Shown piece after piece: positions 8,677 through 17,799 of a stretch of DNA of 60,783 bases. The translations under genes were made by a program, and so were the position numbers. The notes beneath the pieces were generated by a model. That model searched no databases. It was not told the DNA's origin and was given only the letters and a program-made list of their open reading frames with translations. The stretch covers positions 1 through 60,783 of the forward strand of contig JAGVKB010000047.1 of NCBI GenBank assembly GCA_020050835.1, given 5' to 3'. Source of the stretch: Candidatus Obscuribacterales bacterium. Its GTDB lineage: Bacteria > Cyanobacteriota > Vampirovibrionia > Obscuribacterales > Obscuribacteraceae. Within the stretch, counting starts at the first letter, position 1; every line of letters starts with the position of its first letter.

Positions 8677-10029
8677 TCACTTAACTTCATGCGGAGTCAT
8701 GTGCTTTTCGATAAAGTCGGTTGAGACTTCGCCGCGCCGAAAGTGAGCGTTGGCCAACACTTTCTGATGGAAGGGGATGGTGGTTTTGATACCGGTGATG
8801 GCATACTCGTCTAACGCTCTGTTCATTCTTTGCATTGCTTCATCGCGATCTTTGCCCCAGACAATCAGTTTGCTGACAAGTGAATCGTAGAAGGGCGGTA
8901 TCGAATAACCCGGATAGCAGTGACTGTCTACTCTTACGCCGTTTCCGCCGGGCGCGATGTAAGCATCGATTTTGCCCGGGCAGGGCAGGAAATTGCGGTC
9001 GGGATCTTCGGCATTGATGCGGCACTCGATCGAGTGGCCTTTCAATATTATGTCCTCTTGCTTAAAGGAGAGAGGCAGACCGGAAGCTGCTTTCAGCTGT
9101 TCCTTGACGAGGTCGAAACCGGTTACCATTTCAGTGACCGGATGCTCGACTTGAATTCTTGTGTTCATCTCCATGAAGTAAAACTTGTCGCCGGCAAGGA
9201 TGAACTCGACAGTTCCGGCCCCTTCATAGTTGATTGACTTAGCCGCCAGAACCGCGGCCGCGCCCATCTTGGATCGCAATTCATCTGTCAGGGCCGGGCT
9301 AGGAGCTTCTTCAATCAGCTTTTGATGGCGGCGTTGAACGGAGCAATCGCGCTCGCCGAAGTGCACGCAGTTGCCGTGACTGTCGGCCATAACTTGAATT
9401 TCCACGTGGCGGATCGGCTTCAGGTATTTTTCGATGTACACTCCACCATCGCCGAATGCAGCTGCCGCTTCGGCGCGTGCCGCGGAGATTGAGCGGGCGA
9501 GCTGTACGGAGTCCTGTGCAACCCGCATGCCGCGACCGCCACCACCGGCAGTAGCTTTCACAATTACCGGATAACCGATCTCGGCGGCGATTTTGAAAGC
9601 GTCGGCCTCATTCATCACCAGCCCTTCGGTACCGGGCACTACCGGCACTCCCGCTTTGCGCATCCGATCGCGGGCTGAGGACTTGTCACCCATCGCCTGG
9701 ATCGCTTCGACGCTCGGCCCGATGAACTTTATTTTGTGATCGGCGCAAATTTCGGCGAAGTTGGCATTTTCAGAGAGGAAGCCGTAGCCAGGGTGGATCG
9801 CGTCAGCGCCAGTTACAACGGCGGTGCTGATCAATGCCGGAATATGCAGATAGCTTCGCGTCGATACCGGTGGACCGATACAAAATGCTTCATCGGCCAA
9901 CTTTACATGCAGTGACTCAGCATCGGCCTGCGAATAGACGGCGACTGTCCGGATTCCCAGCTCCCGGCACGCTCGAATCACCCTGAGAGCGATCTCCCCC
10001 CGGTTTGCTATGAGTACTTTCTCAATCAT
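8677..10029 (-). CDS. accC: Acetyl-CoA carboxylase, biotin carboxylase subunit
   Basis: 450 residues, the standard AccC length. It carboxylates the biotin on AccB using ATP and bicarbonate, the first step of fatty-acid synthesis. The N-terminal [20 protein letters not shown], the ATP-grasp glycine loop [12 protein letters not shown] (about 159-170), HVEIQV, and the active-site [14 protein letters not shown] are all intact. It follows accB by 33 bp in an efp-accB-accC cluster. Confidence 0.97.
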   Translation of the reverse strand: MIEKVLIANRGEIALRVIRACRELGIRTVAVYSQADAESLHVKLADEAFCIGPPVSTRSYLHIPALISTAVVTGADAIHPGYGFLSENANFAEICADHKIKFIGPSVEAIQAMGDKSSARDRMRKAGVPVVPGTEGLVMNEADAFKIAAEIGYPVIVKATAGGGGRGMRVAQDSVQLARSISAARAEAAAAFGDGGVYIEKYLKPIRHVEIQVMADSHGNCVHFGERDCSVQRRHQKLIEEAPSPALTDELRSKMGAAAVLAAKSINYEGAGTVEFILAGDKFYFMEMNTRIQVEHPVTEMVTGFDLVKEQLKAASGLPLSFKQEDIILKGHSIECRINAEDPDRNFLPCPGKIDAYIAPGGNGVRVDSHCYPGYSIPPFYDSLVSKLIVWGKDRDEAMQRMNRALDEYAITGIKTTIPFHQKVLANAHFRRGEVSTDFIEKHMTPHEVK

Positions 10030-10062
10030 AAAGGTAATTTGGACGACAAAAAAGGTAGAGAC

Positions 10063-10563
10063 TTATCCGTTGGGATCGAGCATGAACAACGCTTGGCCAT
10101 ACTCCACGGTTGTGCCATTTTCTGCGCATACTTTCACTATGCGCCCGGCAACTTCAGCGGGCATGTCGTTCATCAGTTTCATCGCTTCGATAATACAGAC
10201 TGTTTGGCCGACCGCTATGCGGTCACCGATGTCCACAAAGGCCGGAGCGCTGGGAGAAGGAGAGCGATAGAAGGTGCCGACCATTGGCGAGGCAATCGGA
10301 ACCAGACCATTGCTGGATGGCTCGTCGCTTAGATCTACCGTCTGTGCCGATGCCAATTCCATCTGGGCGACATTGGCGAGAACGGCGGTTGGAGTATGTG
10401 TAACCGGAATCTCTACGAGTGTGGATGCTTGCTGCAATCCGACACCGGGATTGGACTTCTTGACAGTGATCTTCTCTTCGCCCGACTCGATCGTCAGCTC
10501 AGTAATATCCGTCAGGCTGACAACTGCCAGCAATTCCCGGATCTGATCGAAATCTATTTTCAC
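10063..10563 (-). CDS. accB: Biotin carboxyl carrier protein of acetyl-CoA carboxylase
   Basis: 166 residues. An N-terminal helical region (FDQIRELLAVVSLTDITELTIESGEEKITVKK) is followed by a flexible linker, then a biotinyl domain from about residue 88. The biotinylation site is Lys129 in EAMKLMND, and the thumb-type APMVGTFYRSP-like segment (ASPMVGTFYRSPSPSAPAFV) is present. It carries carboxybiotin between AccC and the carboxyltransferase. It lies 23 bp after efp and 33 bp before accC, so co-transcription is likely. Confidence 0.95.
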   Translation of the reverse strand: MKIDFDQIRELLAVVSLTDITELTIESGEEKITVKKSNPGVGLQQASTLVEIPVTHTPTAVLANVAQMELASAQTVDLSDEPSSNGLVPIASPMVGTFYRSPSPSAPAFVDIGDRIAVGQTVCIIEAMKLMNDMPAEVAGRIVKVCAENGTTVEYGQALFMLDPNG

Positions 10564-10586
10564 CGAACCGCCTCGCCGCTCTTGTC

Positions 10587-11147
10587 TTAAACTCTGGTTA
10601 TGTACTTTCTGGTACGCGTATCAACTTTTACTTTGTCGCCTTGTTTGATGTGGAATGGGACCGTTACGGTCGCTCCAGTTTCCAGTTTGGCCGGTTTGCC
10701 GCCACCAGAGCTGGTATCACCACGTTCATCGGGTACGGTCTCGACGATCTCCAGCTCGACTGTATTGGGTAGGTCTACGCCGATCACCCGGCCTTCGTAG
10801 CGCATGACGTTGATGCCTTCGAGCCCTTCCTTCAAGAACTCAACTGCATCGCCTATTTGTTCGGCATCCAGCTCAAACTGCTCGAAGCTGACGGCGTCCA
10901 TCATCGTGTACTTTTCCGCAGCTCTGAAGAGATACTGCATTTCAGATTTTTCAATCACCGCCGAAGGAACTTTCTCTCCAGCACGAAACGTATTTTCCAT
11001 TGTATTGCCGGTCTCGATGTTCTTCATCTTGGTCCGAACGAAGGCGGAGCCTTTGCCTGGTTTTACGTGCATCGCCTCAACAATCTGCCAGAGTCCGTTG
11101 TTGTAAACGATAGTGATGCCAGGTCGAAAATCGTTGCTTGAGATCAT
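10587..11147 (-). CDS. efp: Translation elongation factor P
   Basis: 186 residues with the three EF-P beta-barrel domains, beginning MISSNDFRPGITI. EF-P rescues ribosomes stalled at polyproline. The tip of the domain-I loop is PGKGSAF with Lys32 in the position that is modified in other bacteria. Lysine suggests either the EpmA (beta-lysine) or an unmodified/other route, not EarP rhamnosylation, which needs arginine. It leads the efp-accB-accC cluster. Confidence 0.96.
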   Translation of the reverse strand: MISSNDFRPGITIVYNNGLWQIVEAMHVKPGKGSAFVRTKMKNIETGNTMENTFRAGEKVPSAVIEKSEMQYLFRAAEKYTMMDAVSFEQFELDAEQIGDAVEFLKEGLEGINVMRYEGRVIGVDLPNTVELEIVETVPDERGDTSSGGGKPAKLETGATVTVPFHIKQGDKVKVDTRTRKYITRV

Positions 11148-11322
11148 GAGCTGTTCCTGTGTATCCGAAAGGCGCGCACCGGGTCGTCAAGTAGGAATGA
11201 CTGCCTCAGGCCATCGGAGATTTTAACAGACCTTGGGGCTGACCTCTAAGGGATGGGAACGCATTAACAGCCTGTTTTTTACATTTCGCTCGTGAGTAAA
11301 TATTCACCCGGTTCGGCGCAAA

Positions 11323-11328
11323 TATAAT
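11323..11328 (+). promoter_or_regulatory. Possible -10 box ahead of valS
   Basis: TATAAT in the AT-rich 220-bp gap between the divergent efp and valS genes, about 50 bases before valS. The matching -35 position is poor, so confidence is low. No T-box leader features were seen upstream of this tRNA synthetase gene. Confidence 0.3.
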
Positions 11329-11368
11329 TACACTTCATGCATACGTCAATTTAAATAATCCCGGAAAA

Positions 11369-14077
11369 GTGAGCGCCATGCCAGAAGCTAAGGAAATCGA
11401 AGTGAAGCCAACCGAGTCAAAGTCAGCCTACAACCCGAAAGAGGTGGAGGCTAAGTGGACTAAATTCTGGTTTGACGAAGACCTTTTCTCGGTGGACATG
11501 AATCCCGACAAGCCGGGCTTCTCTGTCGCGTTGCCGCCTCCCAACATCACAGGTAATCTGCACCTCGGTCATGCTCTCAACGGCACGTTGCAGGATGTGC
11601 TCATTCGCTGGAAAAGGATGCAGGGATACAACATTCTCTGGCAACCTGGCACCGATCATGCCGGCATCGCTACTCAAATGGTTGTAGAGCGAGAATTAAA
11701 GAAGCAGGGCGGCAACAGGCATCAGCTCGGCCGGGAGAAATTCCTTGAAAAGGTCTGGCAGTGGCGCAATCAGTACGGCAATAACATTTTGTCCCAGTAC
11801 AAGCGGCTGGGAGTTAGCTTTAGCTGGAATCGCATGGCCTTTACGATGGATGAGAATTATGTCAAGGCGATCATGAAAGCCTTTTGCATCTTGTTCAAGG
11901 AAGGCTACATCTACCGGGGCAATCGCGTCACCAACTGGTGTCCGCGCTGCTTAACCAGCCTTTCGGATCTGGAAGTCGAACATGATGAGACTAAGGGGCA
12001 TCTTTACTTCATTAAATACGCGCTCGAGGACAAGTCCGGATTCCTGACCGTTGCAACAACCAGACCGGAGTCAATCTTTGCTGATGTGGCGGTGGCTGTG
12101 AATCCAAGGGACAACCGCTACACGGACTTTGTGGGCAGGAAAGTTGCTCTGCCGCTGACTGGACGCCTGCTTCCCGTAATTGCCGATGATTATGTCGATC
12201 TGGAGTTCGGGACCGGTGCCCTTAAAATAACCCCAGCCCACGACGCCAATGACTTCGAAGTCGGTCAGCGACATAATTTGCCGATGCCGGCGGTGATCGA
12301 CCAGCACGGAAAGTTGATGGATCACGAGTACGTGCCCTCTCAGTGGCACGGCAAAGAGCGATTCGCTGTTCGCAAAGAGGTAGTCGAGGAGCTGGATTCG
12401 ACCGGTTTGTTAGCCGAGGATCGAGATTATGTTCACGGCCTTGGTTATTGCGAGCGTTGCCACACTGTAATCGAGCCGTTGCTGTCCGAGCAGTGGTATG
12501 TACGCATGAAAGAGCTCGCCGAGCCGGCGATTAAGGTGGTTGAAGAGGAGCGGATCGTCTTTATTCCAGAGCGTCATGCGGCTACTTATCTGGATTGGAT
12601 GCGTAACATCAGAGACTGGTGTGTCAGCCGGCAGCTCTGGTGGGGGCATCGTATTCCAGTCTGGACCTGCAAGCAATGCGGCAAGGTGGATGCGTACGAG
12701 CAAGCTCCCAGCCAGTGTCCTTGCGGCTCTGAAGCGCTCGAACAAGACTCTGATGTGTTGGACACCTGGTTCAGTTCGGCGCTCTGGCCGTTTGCAACGC
12801 TCGGCTGGCCGGATGAGACGCCGGAGTTGAAGACCTTCTATCCAACCACAGTGCTGTCTACGGCTCGGGAGATCATCAATCTCTGGGTTGCCCGCATGAT
12901 CTTTACCAGTTTGAAATTCGTCGGAAAGATTCCGTTTAAGCACGTGCTAATTCATCCAGTGATTCAAACAGCCGATGGAAAGCGGATGTCTAAATCGAAG
13001 GGCAATGCGATCGACCCGCTGGACATGATCGAGAAGTATGGTGCTGACGCTAATCGCTTCCTGTTCGCGTCGCTGGGCGTGAAGGGTGACCAGGATGTGC
13101 GATTTCGTGAAGACCGGCTGGAGGAGTACAAACGCTTCGCAAACAAGCTGTGGAACGCCGGACGCTTCGTGCTGGACCAGCTCAAAGACTTCAAACCGGC
13201 AGGCATCGAGCGCGACAAGCTTACTCTTGCCGATCGTTGGATCCTTCATAAATATAGTTGCTTGCTCAGAGATGTTCACGACGGGTTGCGCAATTATGAC
13301 TTTCATGATGTTTGTCGTGACTTTTACGAATTCATTTGGGACTATTATTGCGACTGGTATCTGGAGATCGCCAAAATTCAAATTGGGCGTGATGATACCG
13401 GCAATGGTGGCGGGCAGACTCGCAAGGTGCTGCATTATATCTTCGAGGGCTTGATGCGTGCCCTGCATCCGGTGATGCCTTTCATTACGGAAGATCTTTG
13501 GTCCCGCACTCCCAAATTTGCGCTCTACAATCAACTCGCATCCATAATGTTCGCTCCTTATCCGCGTGAAGACGAGACGCTTATGGATTCAGTAGCGGAA
13601 GAGCAGATGGCCCTTCTGATCAAGACGATCCGATCGGTCCGCAATATCAGGCAGACCTACAATGTTCCAGCTGCCTCTGAAGCCGAGGCGCTAATCAATT
13701 GCCCTGATGATAAAGAGCGTCAATGCCTGGAAGCCGGCGCCGATTACATCAAACGTCTGGCTAGAGTCAATCCGCTCAAGATATCGGTTGACACGGAAGC
13801 ACCAGCGATGTCGGCCTGGGAGATTATCTCGGGCGCTAAAGTCTACGTGCCGCTGGCCAATTTGATTGATGTCGAGAAAAGCAAGACGAAATTGCTGCAG
13901 CGCCGCGACGCAATCGAGAAGGAATTGCTTAAGGTCAAGCAAATTCTGGACAATGCGGATTTTAGAGCCAAAGCCCCCAAGGAGAAAGTCGATGGGCTGC
14001 TGGCTCAGTTGAGCGATTTCGAAGCCCAGATGGCCAGCGTTGAAGGCCAGTTGAAAGTACTGGCAGACGCAGCTTAA
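11369..14077 (+). CDS. valS: Valyl-tRNA synthetase
   Basis: 902 residues, a typical ValRS. It charges tRNA-Val and edits misacylated threonine. The class I signature PPPNITGNLHLGHAL is near residues 57-71, the KMSKS loop is KRMSKSKGN near 535, the editing domain has TTRPESIFADVAVAV, and WCPRC/CERC/CKQC zinc-type pairs are visible. A coiled-coil arm ends the protein (KTKLLQRRDAIEKELLKVKQIL). The start could be the GTG at 11369 or the ATG at 11378; the ATG has GTGAG at a better distance. It converges on the GMC oxidoreductase. Confidence 0.97.
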   Translation: MSAMPEAKEIEVKPTESKSAYNPKEVEAKWTKFWFDEDLFSVDMNPDKPGFSVALPPPNITGNLHLGHALNGTLQDVLIRWKRMQGYNILWQPGTDHAGIATQMVVERELKKQGGNRHQLGREKFLEKVWQWRNQYGNNILSQYKRLGVSFSWNRMAFTMDENYVKAIMKAFCILFKEGYIYRGNRVTNWCPRCLTSLSDLEVEHDETKGHLYFIKYALEDKSGFLTVATTRPESIFADVAVAVNPRDNRYTDFVGRKVALPLTGRLLPVIADDYVDLEFGTGALKITPAHDANDFEVGQRHNLPMPAVIDQHGKLMDHEYVPSQWHGKERFAVRKEVVEELDSTGLLAEDRDYVHGLGYCERCHTVIEPLLSEQWYVRMKELAEPAIKVVEEERIVFIPERHAATYLDWMRNIRDWCVSRQLWWGHRIPVWTCKQCGKVDAYEQAPSQCPCGSEALEQDSDVLDTWFSSALWPFATLGWPDETPELKTFYPTTVLSTAREIINLWVARMIFTSLKFVGKIPFKHVLIHPVIQTADGKRMSKSKGNAIDPLDMIEKYGADANRFLFASLGVKGDQDVRFREDRLEEYKRFANKLWNAGRFVLDQLKDFKPAGIERDKLTLADRWILHKYSCLLRDVHDGLRNYDFHDVCRDFYEFIWDYYCDWYLEIAKIQIGRDDTGNGGGQTRKVLHYIFEGLMRALHPVMPFITEDLWSRTPKFALYNQLASIMFAPYPREDETLMDSVAEEQMALLIKTIRSVRNIRQTYNVPAASEAEALINCPDDKERQCLEAGADYIKRLARVNPLKISVDTEAPAMSAWEIISGAKVYVPLANLIDVEKSKTKLLQRRDAIEKELLKVKQILDNADFRAKAPKEKVDGLLAQLSDFEAQMASVEGQLKVLADAA

Positions 14078-14084
14078 AGCCGCT

Positions 14085-14112
14085 GGCAGCAGCCTAATTG
14101 ATATTGGCTGCC
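14085..14112. terminator. Weak hairpin between converging valS and GMC oxidoreductase genes
   Basis: GGCAGC (14085-14090) can pair with GCTGCC (14107-14112) around a 16-base loop. The right arm lies inside the 3' end of the GMC gene. The stem is short and has no long T-run, so it is only a possible shared terminator. Confidence 0.3.
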
Positions 14113-15767
14113 GTTTCTACCAGCCGGTGGCGGTAGAATTCGTGCTCCAGCGGTGGCAGCGGGGTGTTGCCCAGAATAATGTCGGCAGCCTTTTCGGCGA
14201 TCATCATGATCGGTGCGTAGAGATTTCCGTTGGTAATATATGGCATCACCGAGGCATCGACTACGCGCAACCCATCTACTCCGTGCACCCGCATGGTCAG
14301 TGGGTCAATCACGGACATCTGATCGACTCCCATCTTGAGAGTGCAAGATGGGTGCAGCGCCGTCTCGCTGTCACGCGCAATCCAATCGATTATCTGCTTT
14401 TCGCTTTCAATTGCCGGTCCGGGAGACGTTTCGCCGCCGTTAAACTCGTCCATAGCTGATTGATTCAAGATGCGCCGGGCGCAGCGCACGGCTTCTACCC
14501 ATTCACGGCGGTCCTTCTTTGTGGATAAGTAATTAAAGCGCAGGCTTGGATAGACAGTCGGGTCTAGAGACTTGATCTTGACAGAGCCGCGAGCATCCGA
14601 GTTCATCGGTCCGACATGGACCTGGTAGCCATGACCGCCCGCCGGCGACGTTCCATCATATCTCACCGCCAACGGTAGAAAGTGGAATTGAAGATTGGGA
14701 TACTCGACGTCCTGATTGCTTCGTACAAAGCCGCCGGCCTCGAAGTGATTTGTGGCGGCCGGCCCTTTGCGCAGGAACAGCCACTGAAAGCCGATCCAAG
14801 GGCGGTTGTACCATTTGAGCGCAGGATACATGCTGACCGGCTGCTTGCAGGCGTATTGAACGTAAACCTCCAGGTGATCCTGCAGATTCTCACCGACGCC
14901 GGGCAAGTCCATCACAACCGGAATGCCGAGCTTGCTAAGCTCGCTTGCATTGCCGATGCCAGAGAGTTGAAGCAATTGCGGTGAGTTGATGGCGCCACCG
15001 CAACAGATTACTTCACGAGCATAGGCGCTGTAAGTTCTGCCGTTCTTTACATACTCCACCCCGACTGCACGGCGTCCTTCAAATAGTAATCGCGTCGTAA
15101 GCGCATTGCAGATCACGGAGAGATTTTGGCGATCTTTCATGACTGGATGCAAATAAGCACGCGCTGCTGAATGCCGGCGTCCGTTCTTGATGTTGCGGTC
15201 AAACGGTGCGAAGCCTTCTTGCTTCGGCCCGTTTACATCGCTGGTAAGCGGATAACCGGCTTCCTGTACCGCTTTGAAGAATGCTTTGAACAGTGGATTC
15301 TCGCAAGGTCCCGTTTCGAGCACCAGCGGGCCGGTTTGGCCGTGATAAGCATCGACTCCTTTCACCCGCTTTTCCGATCGGATGAAATAAGGCAGGCAAT
15401 GCGCGTAGTCCCAGGTTCGCATGCCGGGGTCGGCGGACCATTTCTCGAAATCGAGCGGATTACCCCGAATAAAGATCATGCCGTTGATGGAGCTGGATCC
15501 ACCCAGAAGCTTTCCGCGGGCGTGGGCTACCCGCCTGCCGTTCATGAAAGGCTCCGGCTCGGATTGATAGCACCAGTCGTAGAGTTTATTGCCAAGAGGG
15601 ATCATCAAGCCAGCCGGCATGTGAATGAAAATATCCCAGAGCGAATCGGTGCGACCAGCTTCGAGCACCAGAATGCGCTGACTGCTCTCTTCGCTCAAAC
15701 GATTAGCCAGAACGCAGCCGGCTGATCCGCCGCCGACAATGATGGTGTCGTAGCTCTCTTGCTTCAT
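14094..15767 (-). CDS. GMC-family FAD oxidoreductase (choline dehydrogenase-like)
   Basis: 557 residues. The FAD-binding motif [15 protein letters not shown] is near residues 12-26, the GMC signature region [20 protein letters not shown] near 84-103, and [17 protein letters not shown] near 258-274. The C-terminal active-site segments [11 protein letters not shown] and [17 protein letters not shown] are present. Family members oxidise primary or secondary alcohols, including choline. No betaine-aldehyde dehydrogenase or betaine transporter is adjacent, so the substrate is open. No signal peptide is obvious. Confidence 0.9.
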   Translation of the reverse strand: MKQESYDTIIVGGGSAGCVLANRLSEESSQRILVLEAGRTDSLWDIFIHMPAGLMIPLGNKLYDWCYQSEPEPFMNGRRVAHARGKLLGGSSSINGMIFIRGNPLDFEKWSADPGMRTWDYAHCLPYFIRSEKRVKGVDAYHGQTGPLVLETGPCENPLFKAFFKAVQEAGYPLTSDVNGPKQEGFAPFDRNIKNGRRHSAARAYLHPVMKDRQNLSVICNALTTRLLFEGRRAVGVEYVKNGRTYSAYAREVICCGGAINSPQLLQLSGIGNASELSKLGIPVVMDLPGVGENLQDHLEVYVQYACKQPVSMYPALKWYNRPWIGFQWLFLRKGPAATNHFEAGGFVRSNQDVEYPNLQFHFLPLAVRYDGTSPAGGHGYQVHVGPMNSDARGSVKIKSLDPTVYPSLRFNYLSTKKDRREWVEAVRCARRILNQSAMDEFNGGETSPGPAIESEKQIIDWIARDSETALHPSCTLKMGVDQMSVIDPLTMRVHGVDGLRVVDASVMPYITNGNLYAPIMMIAEKAADIILGNTPLPPLEHEFYRHRLVETAANIN

Positions 15768-16085
15768 TACCTTCTACCCGGCTTAAGTACTACTGTCCTG
15801 CGTATCATATCAAGGTCGACTATTTTGAATCTGTGTGGTTGTCTTATCCACTGCTCATCTGAATGAAATATAGTTTCAGACAACCTCAACTGCAGATGCC
15901 ATTACCGTTGAGACTTGCCTGCCTGGCACTGGCTATCTCGCTTTCCCGGGTTCAGTTGGCCGGCATGGTTGCCAGAGGCGGAGCGTCAGGCTGTACATTA
16001 GTGGTGTAACTTGAGCGTTATCCGTCGTAAAATAGCTGCTTTCAGCTACCTGAGGCGCTTACTTCGCAATTAGGATGGTGTTTTG
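15768..16085. other. Divergent intergenic region, 318 bp
   Basis: It separates the divergent GMC oxidoreductase and amidase genes and should hold both promoters, though none is clear by eye. It contains a 37-codon ORF on the plus strand (ATG 15896, TAA 16007-16009) with a hydrophobic N-terminal half. That ORF has no convincing ribosome site and no recognisable motif, so it is not called as a gene. Confidence 0.4.
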
Positions 16086-17549
16086 ATGTCCGTTACAGAT
16101 GACGACTGGATGAGCTGGGATGCGCTTGCAATGGCTCGCCTGGTCAAGCAACGTAAGGTATCGGCTGCCGAGCTGGTCGAGTATGCGCTGGCGAGGATCG
16201 ACAAGTTGAATCCGTCTGTCAACGCGATTGTCCGGTTGGATGCTGAAGAAGCACGGATAGGCGCTGCCGCCTCTCCCGGCGATCGACCTTTCGAAGGGGT
16301 GCCTTTCCTCTTCAAGGAAGTCGGTCCGACCGAAGCCGGTAAACCGGTCAGTTTCTCTTCTCGATTTTTCGACGGGTTTTTGGGCTCGACGGACAGCACC
16401 ATCCTCAAGCGATATCGAATGGCAGGTCTGCTTAATCTGGGCCGCACGTCCGCTCCCGAGCTTGGCCTTTGCCCGGCGACAGAGCCGGCTATGTTCGGAC
16501 CATGTCGCAATCCCTGGAATCTCAATATGCAAAGCGGTGGGTCGTCTGGCGGCGCCGCCGCAGCGGTAGCTGCCCGCCTGGTGCCGATCGCGCAGGGCAG
16601 CGATGGTGGTGGATCGATCAGATTGCCGGCCTCGCATTGCGGGGTCTACGGAATGAAGCCCTCGCGCGGAAGAACTCCCTACGGTCCTTATCTTGGGGAA
16701 GGTTGGGGAGGCTTTGTCGCCATGCATGTGCTCACGCTTTCGGTGCGCGATAGTGCGGCAGCGCTTGATGCTACGCACGGCGCGGAAGTCGGCGATCCTT
16801 ATGCAGCGCCGCCGGTGCCTCGCCCTTATCTCGAAGAGATCGAGCGAGACTCGGGTAAACTGCGCGTTGCAGTCGTGACTCGCTCTGCCGCCGGCGTGCT
16901 GGCCCACTCGGAGGTTTGTGCGGCGGTGGAAGAGACGGCGCGCTTACTGGAGAGTATGGGGCACTCGGTTGAGCCGTTTGAATTGCCTTATGACGAACGC
17001 CTGCATCTCGACGATTTCTGGGTAATCGTCAAAGCAAATGCTGCAGCGTTGATAGCCGCTCGGGCCGCAGAACTTGGTCGGCAACCGACGCTCCAGGAGC
17101 TGGAGCCGATTACGCACGGCTTGTATCGGGAAGCGAAGCTAGTCGATTCAGTGCGCTATGCCGCGTCGATTCAACGTTGTCATAACCTCGGTCGGAGGTT
17201 CGGACAGATGTTCGAGCGTTTCGACGTTCTTTTGTCGCCGGTCTTTGCTGAGCCGCCACAAATGCTGGGAACGTTCTCGATGCAACGCTCAGATACAGAA
17301 GCGTACTTCGAGGAATGCCGTCAAGGCATGCCGTTTACCTGGTGGTTTAATGTCACAGGCTGTCCGGCTGCGTCTCTGCCCTTAGGCATGACGAAGGATG
17401 GATTGCCTGTCGGGGTGCAAATCGGCTGCGCCTACGGCCGCGACGATCTGGTGCTCAATCTGTCTGCCAAGCTGGAGGCAGCTAAGCCGTGGATCAAGCG
17501 GATGCCGGCGCTTGCGCAGACCGGCGCTGCGGGGGCGGCTAACCGTTAA
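16086..17549 (+). CDS. Amidase signature family hydrolase
   Basis: 487 residues from ATG 16086; an upstream in-frame TTG at 16083 is also possible. The amidase-signature Ser-cisSer-Lys triad is visible: Lys77 in FKEVG, cis-Ser153 in GGSSGG, and the nucleophile Ser177 in DGGGSIR, with the 24-residue spacing expected for the family. It hydrolyses a carboxamide; the substrate cannot be read from sequence. GatB and GatC are not nearby and the C-terminus differs from GatA, so tRNA amidation is unlikely. Confidence 0.9.
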   Translation: MSVTDDDWMSWDALAMARLVKQRKVSAAELVEYALARIDKLNPSVNAIVRLDAEEARIGAAASPGDRPFEGVPFLFKEVGPTEAGKPVSFSSRFFDGFLGSTDSTILKRYRMAGLLNLGRTSAPELGLCPATEPAMFGPCRNPWNLNMQSGGSSGGAAAAVAARLVPIAQGSDGGGSIRLPASHCGVYGMKPSRGRTPYGPYLGEGWGGFVAMHVLTLSVRDSAAALDATHGAEVGDPYAAPPVPRPYLEEIERDSGKLRVAVVTRSAAGVLAHSEVCAAVEETARLLESMGHSVEPFELPYDERLHLDDFWVIVKANAAALIAARAAELGRQPTLQELEPITHGLYREAKLVDSVRYAASIQRCHNLGRRFGQMFERFDVLLSPVFAEPPQMLGTFSMQRSDTEAYFEECRQGMPFTWWFNVTGCPAASLPLGMTKDGLPVGVQIGCAYGRDDLVLNLSAKLEAAKPWIKRMPALAQTGAAGAANR

Positions 17550-17642
17550 GCCTGTCGACCTTGCCTGCCAGAACCCGCGCGTGTCGAGCAAAGGAAAAGT
17601 TATCCTCTCGTTGGGTAGGCTGCATTTTGCAGTGTTCTTCTG

Positions 17643-17663
17643 GGGCGATGCCGGGCATCGCCC
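17643..17663. repeat. Hairpin sharing the GGGCGATGC word with the terminator downstream
   Basis: GGGCGATGC and GCATCGCCC form a perfect 9-bp stem around CGG. The same GGGGCGATGC word recurs at 17713-17722 within the terminator stem, so the two structures look related. No T-run follows this one. Confidence 0.55.
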
Positions 17664-17708
17664 TGGTCATGCATGGCTGAAACCTTGTATGTTGATTCGT
17701 AGAATTGC

Positions 17709-17739
17709 AAAAGGGGCGATGCATCGGCTCGCCCCTTTT
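17709..17739. terminator. Bidirectional intrinsic terminator
   Basis: A perfect 11-bp stem (AAAAGGGGCGA / TCGCCCCTTTT) with a 9-base loop, A-tract on one side and T-tract on the other. It sits between the convergent amidase and six-repeat-protein genes and can end transcription from both. Confidence 0.85.
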
Positions 17740-17799
17740 GACAAAACAGCCAGTTACTCGCAGATTGCTGAATGCGCCTGCTTGGTCGTTCCAGTTCGT

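Noticed and set aside
11148-11368. T-box leader ahead of valS
   Set aside because: No specifier stem or T-box sequence could be found in the gap.
15896-16009. 37-codon ORF between GMC oxidoreductase and amidase
   Set aside because: No ribosome site, no motif, and the length is expected by chance.
16059-16907. Long minus-strand ORF opposite the amidase
   Set aside because: Low-complexity basic translation without domain features; the plus strand carries the intact amidase triad.
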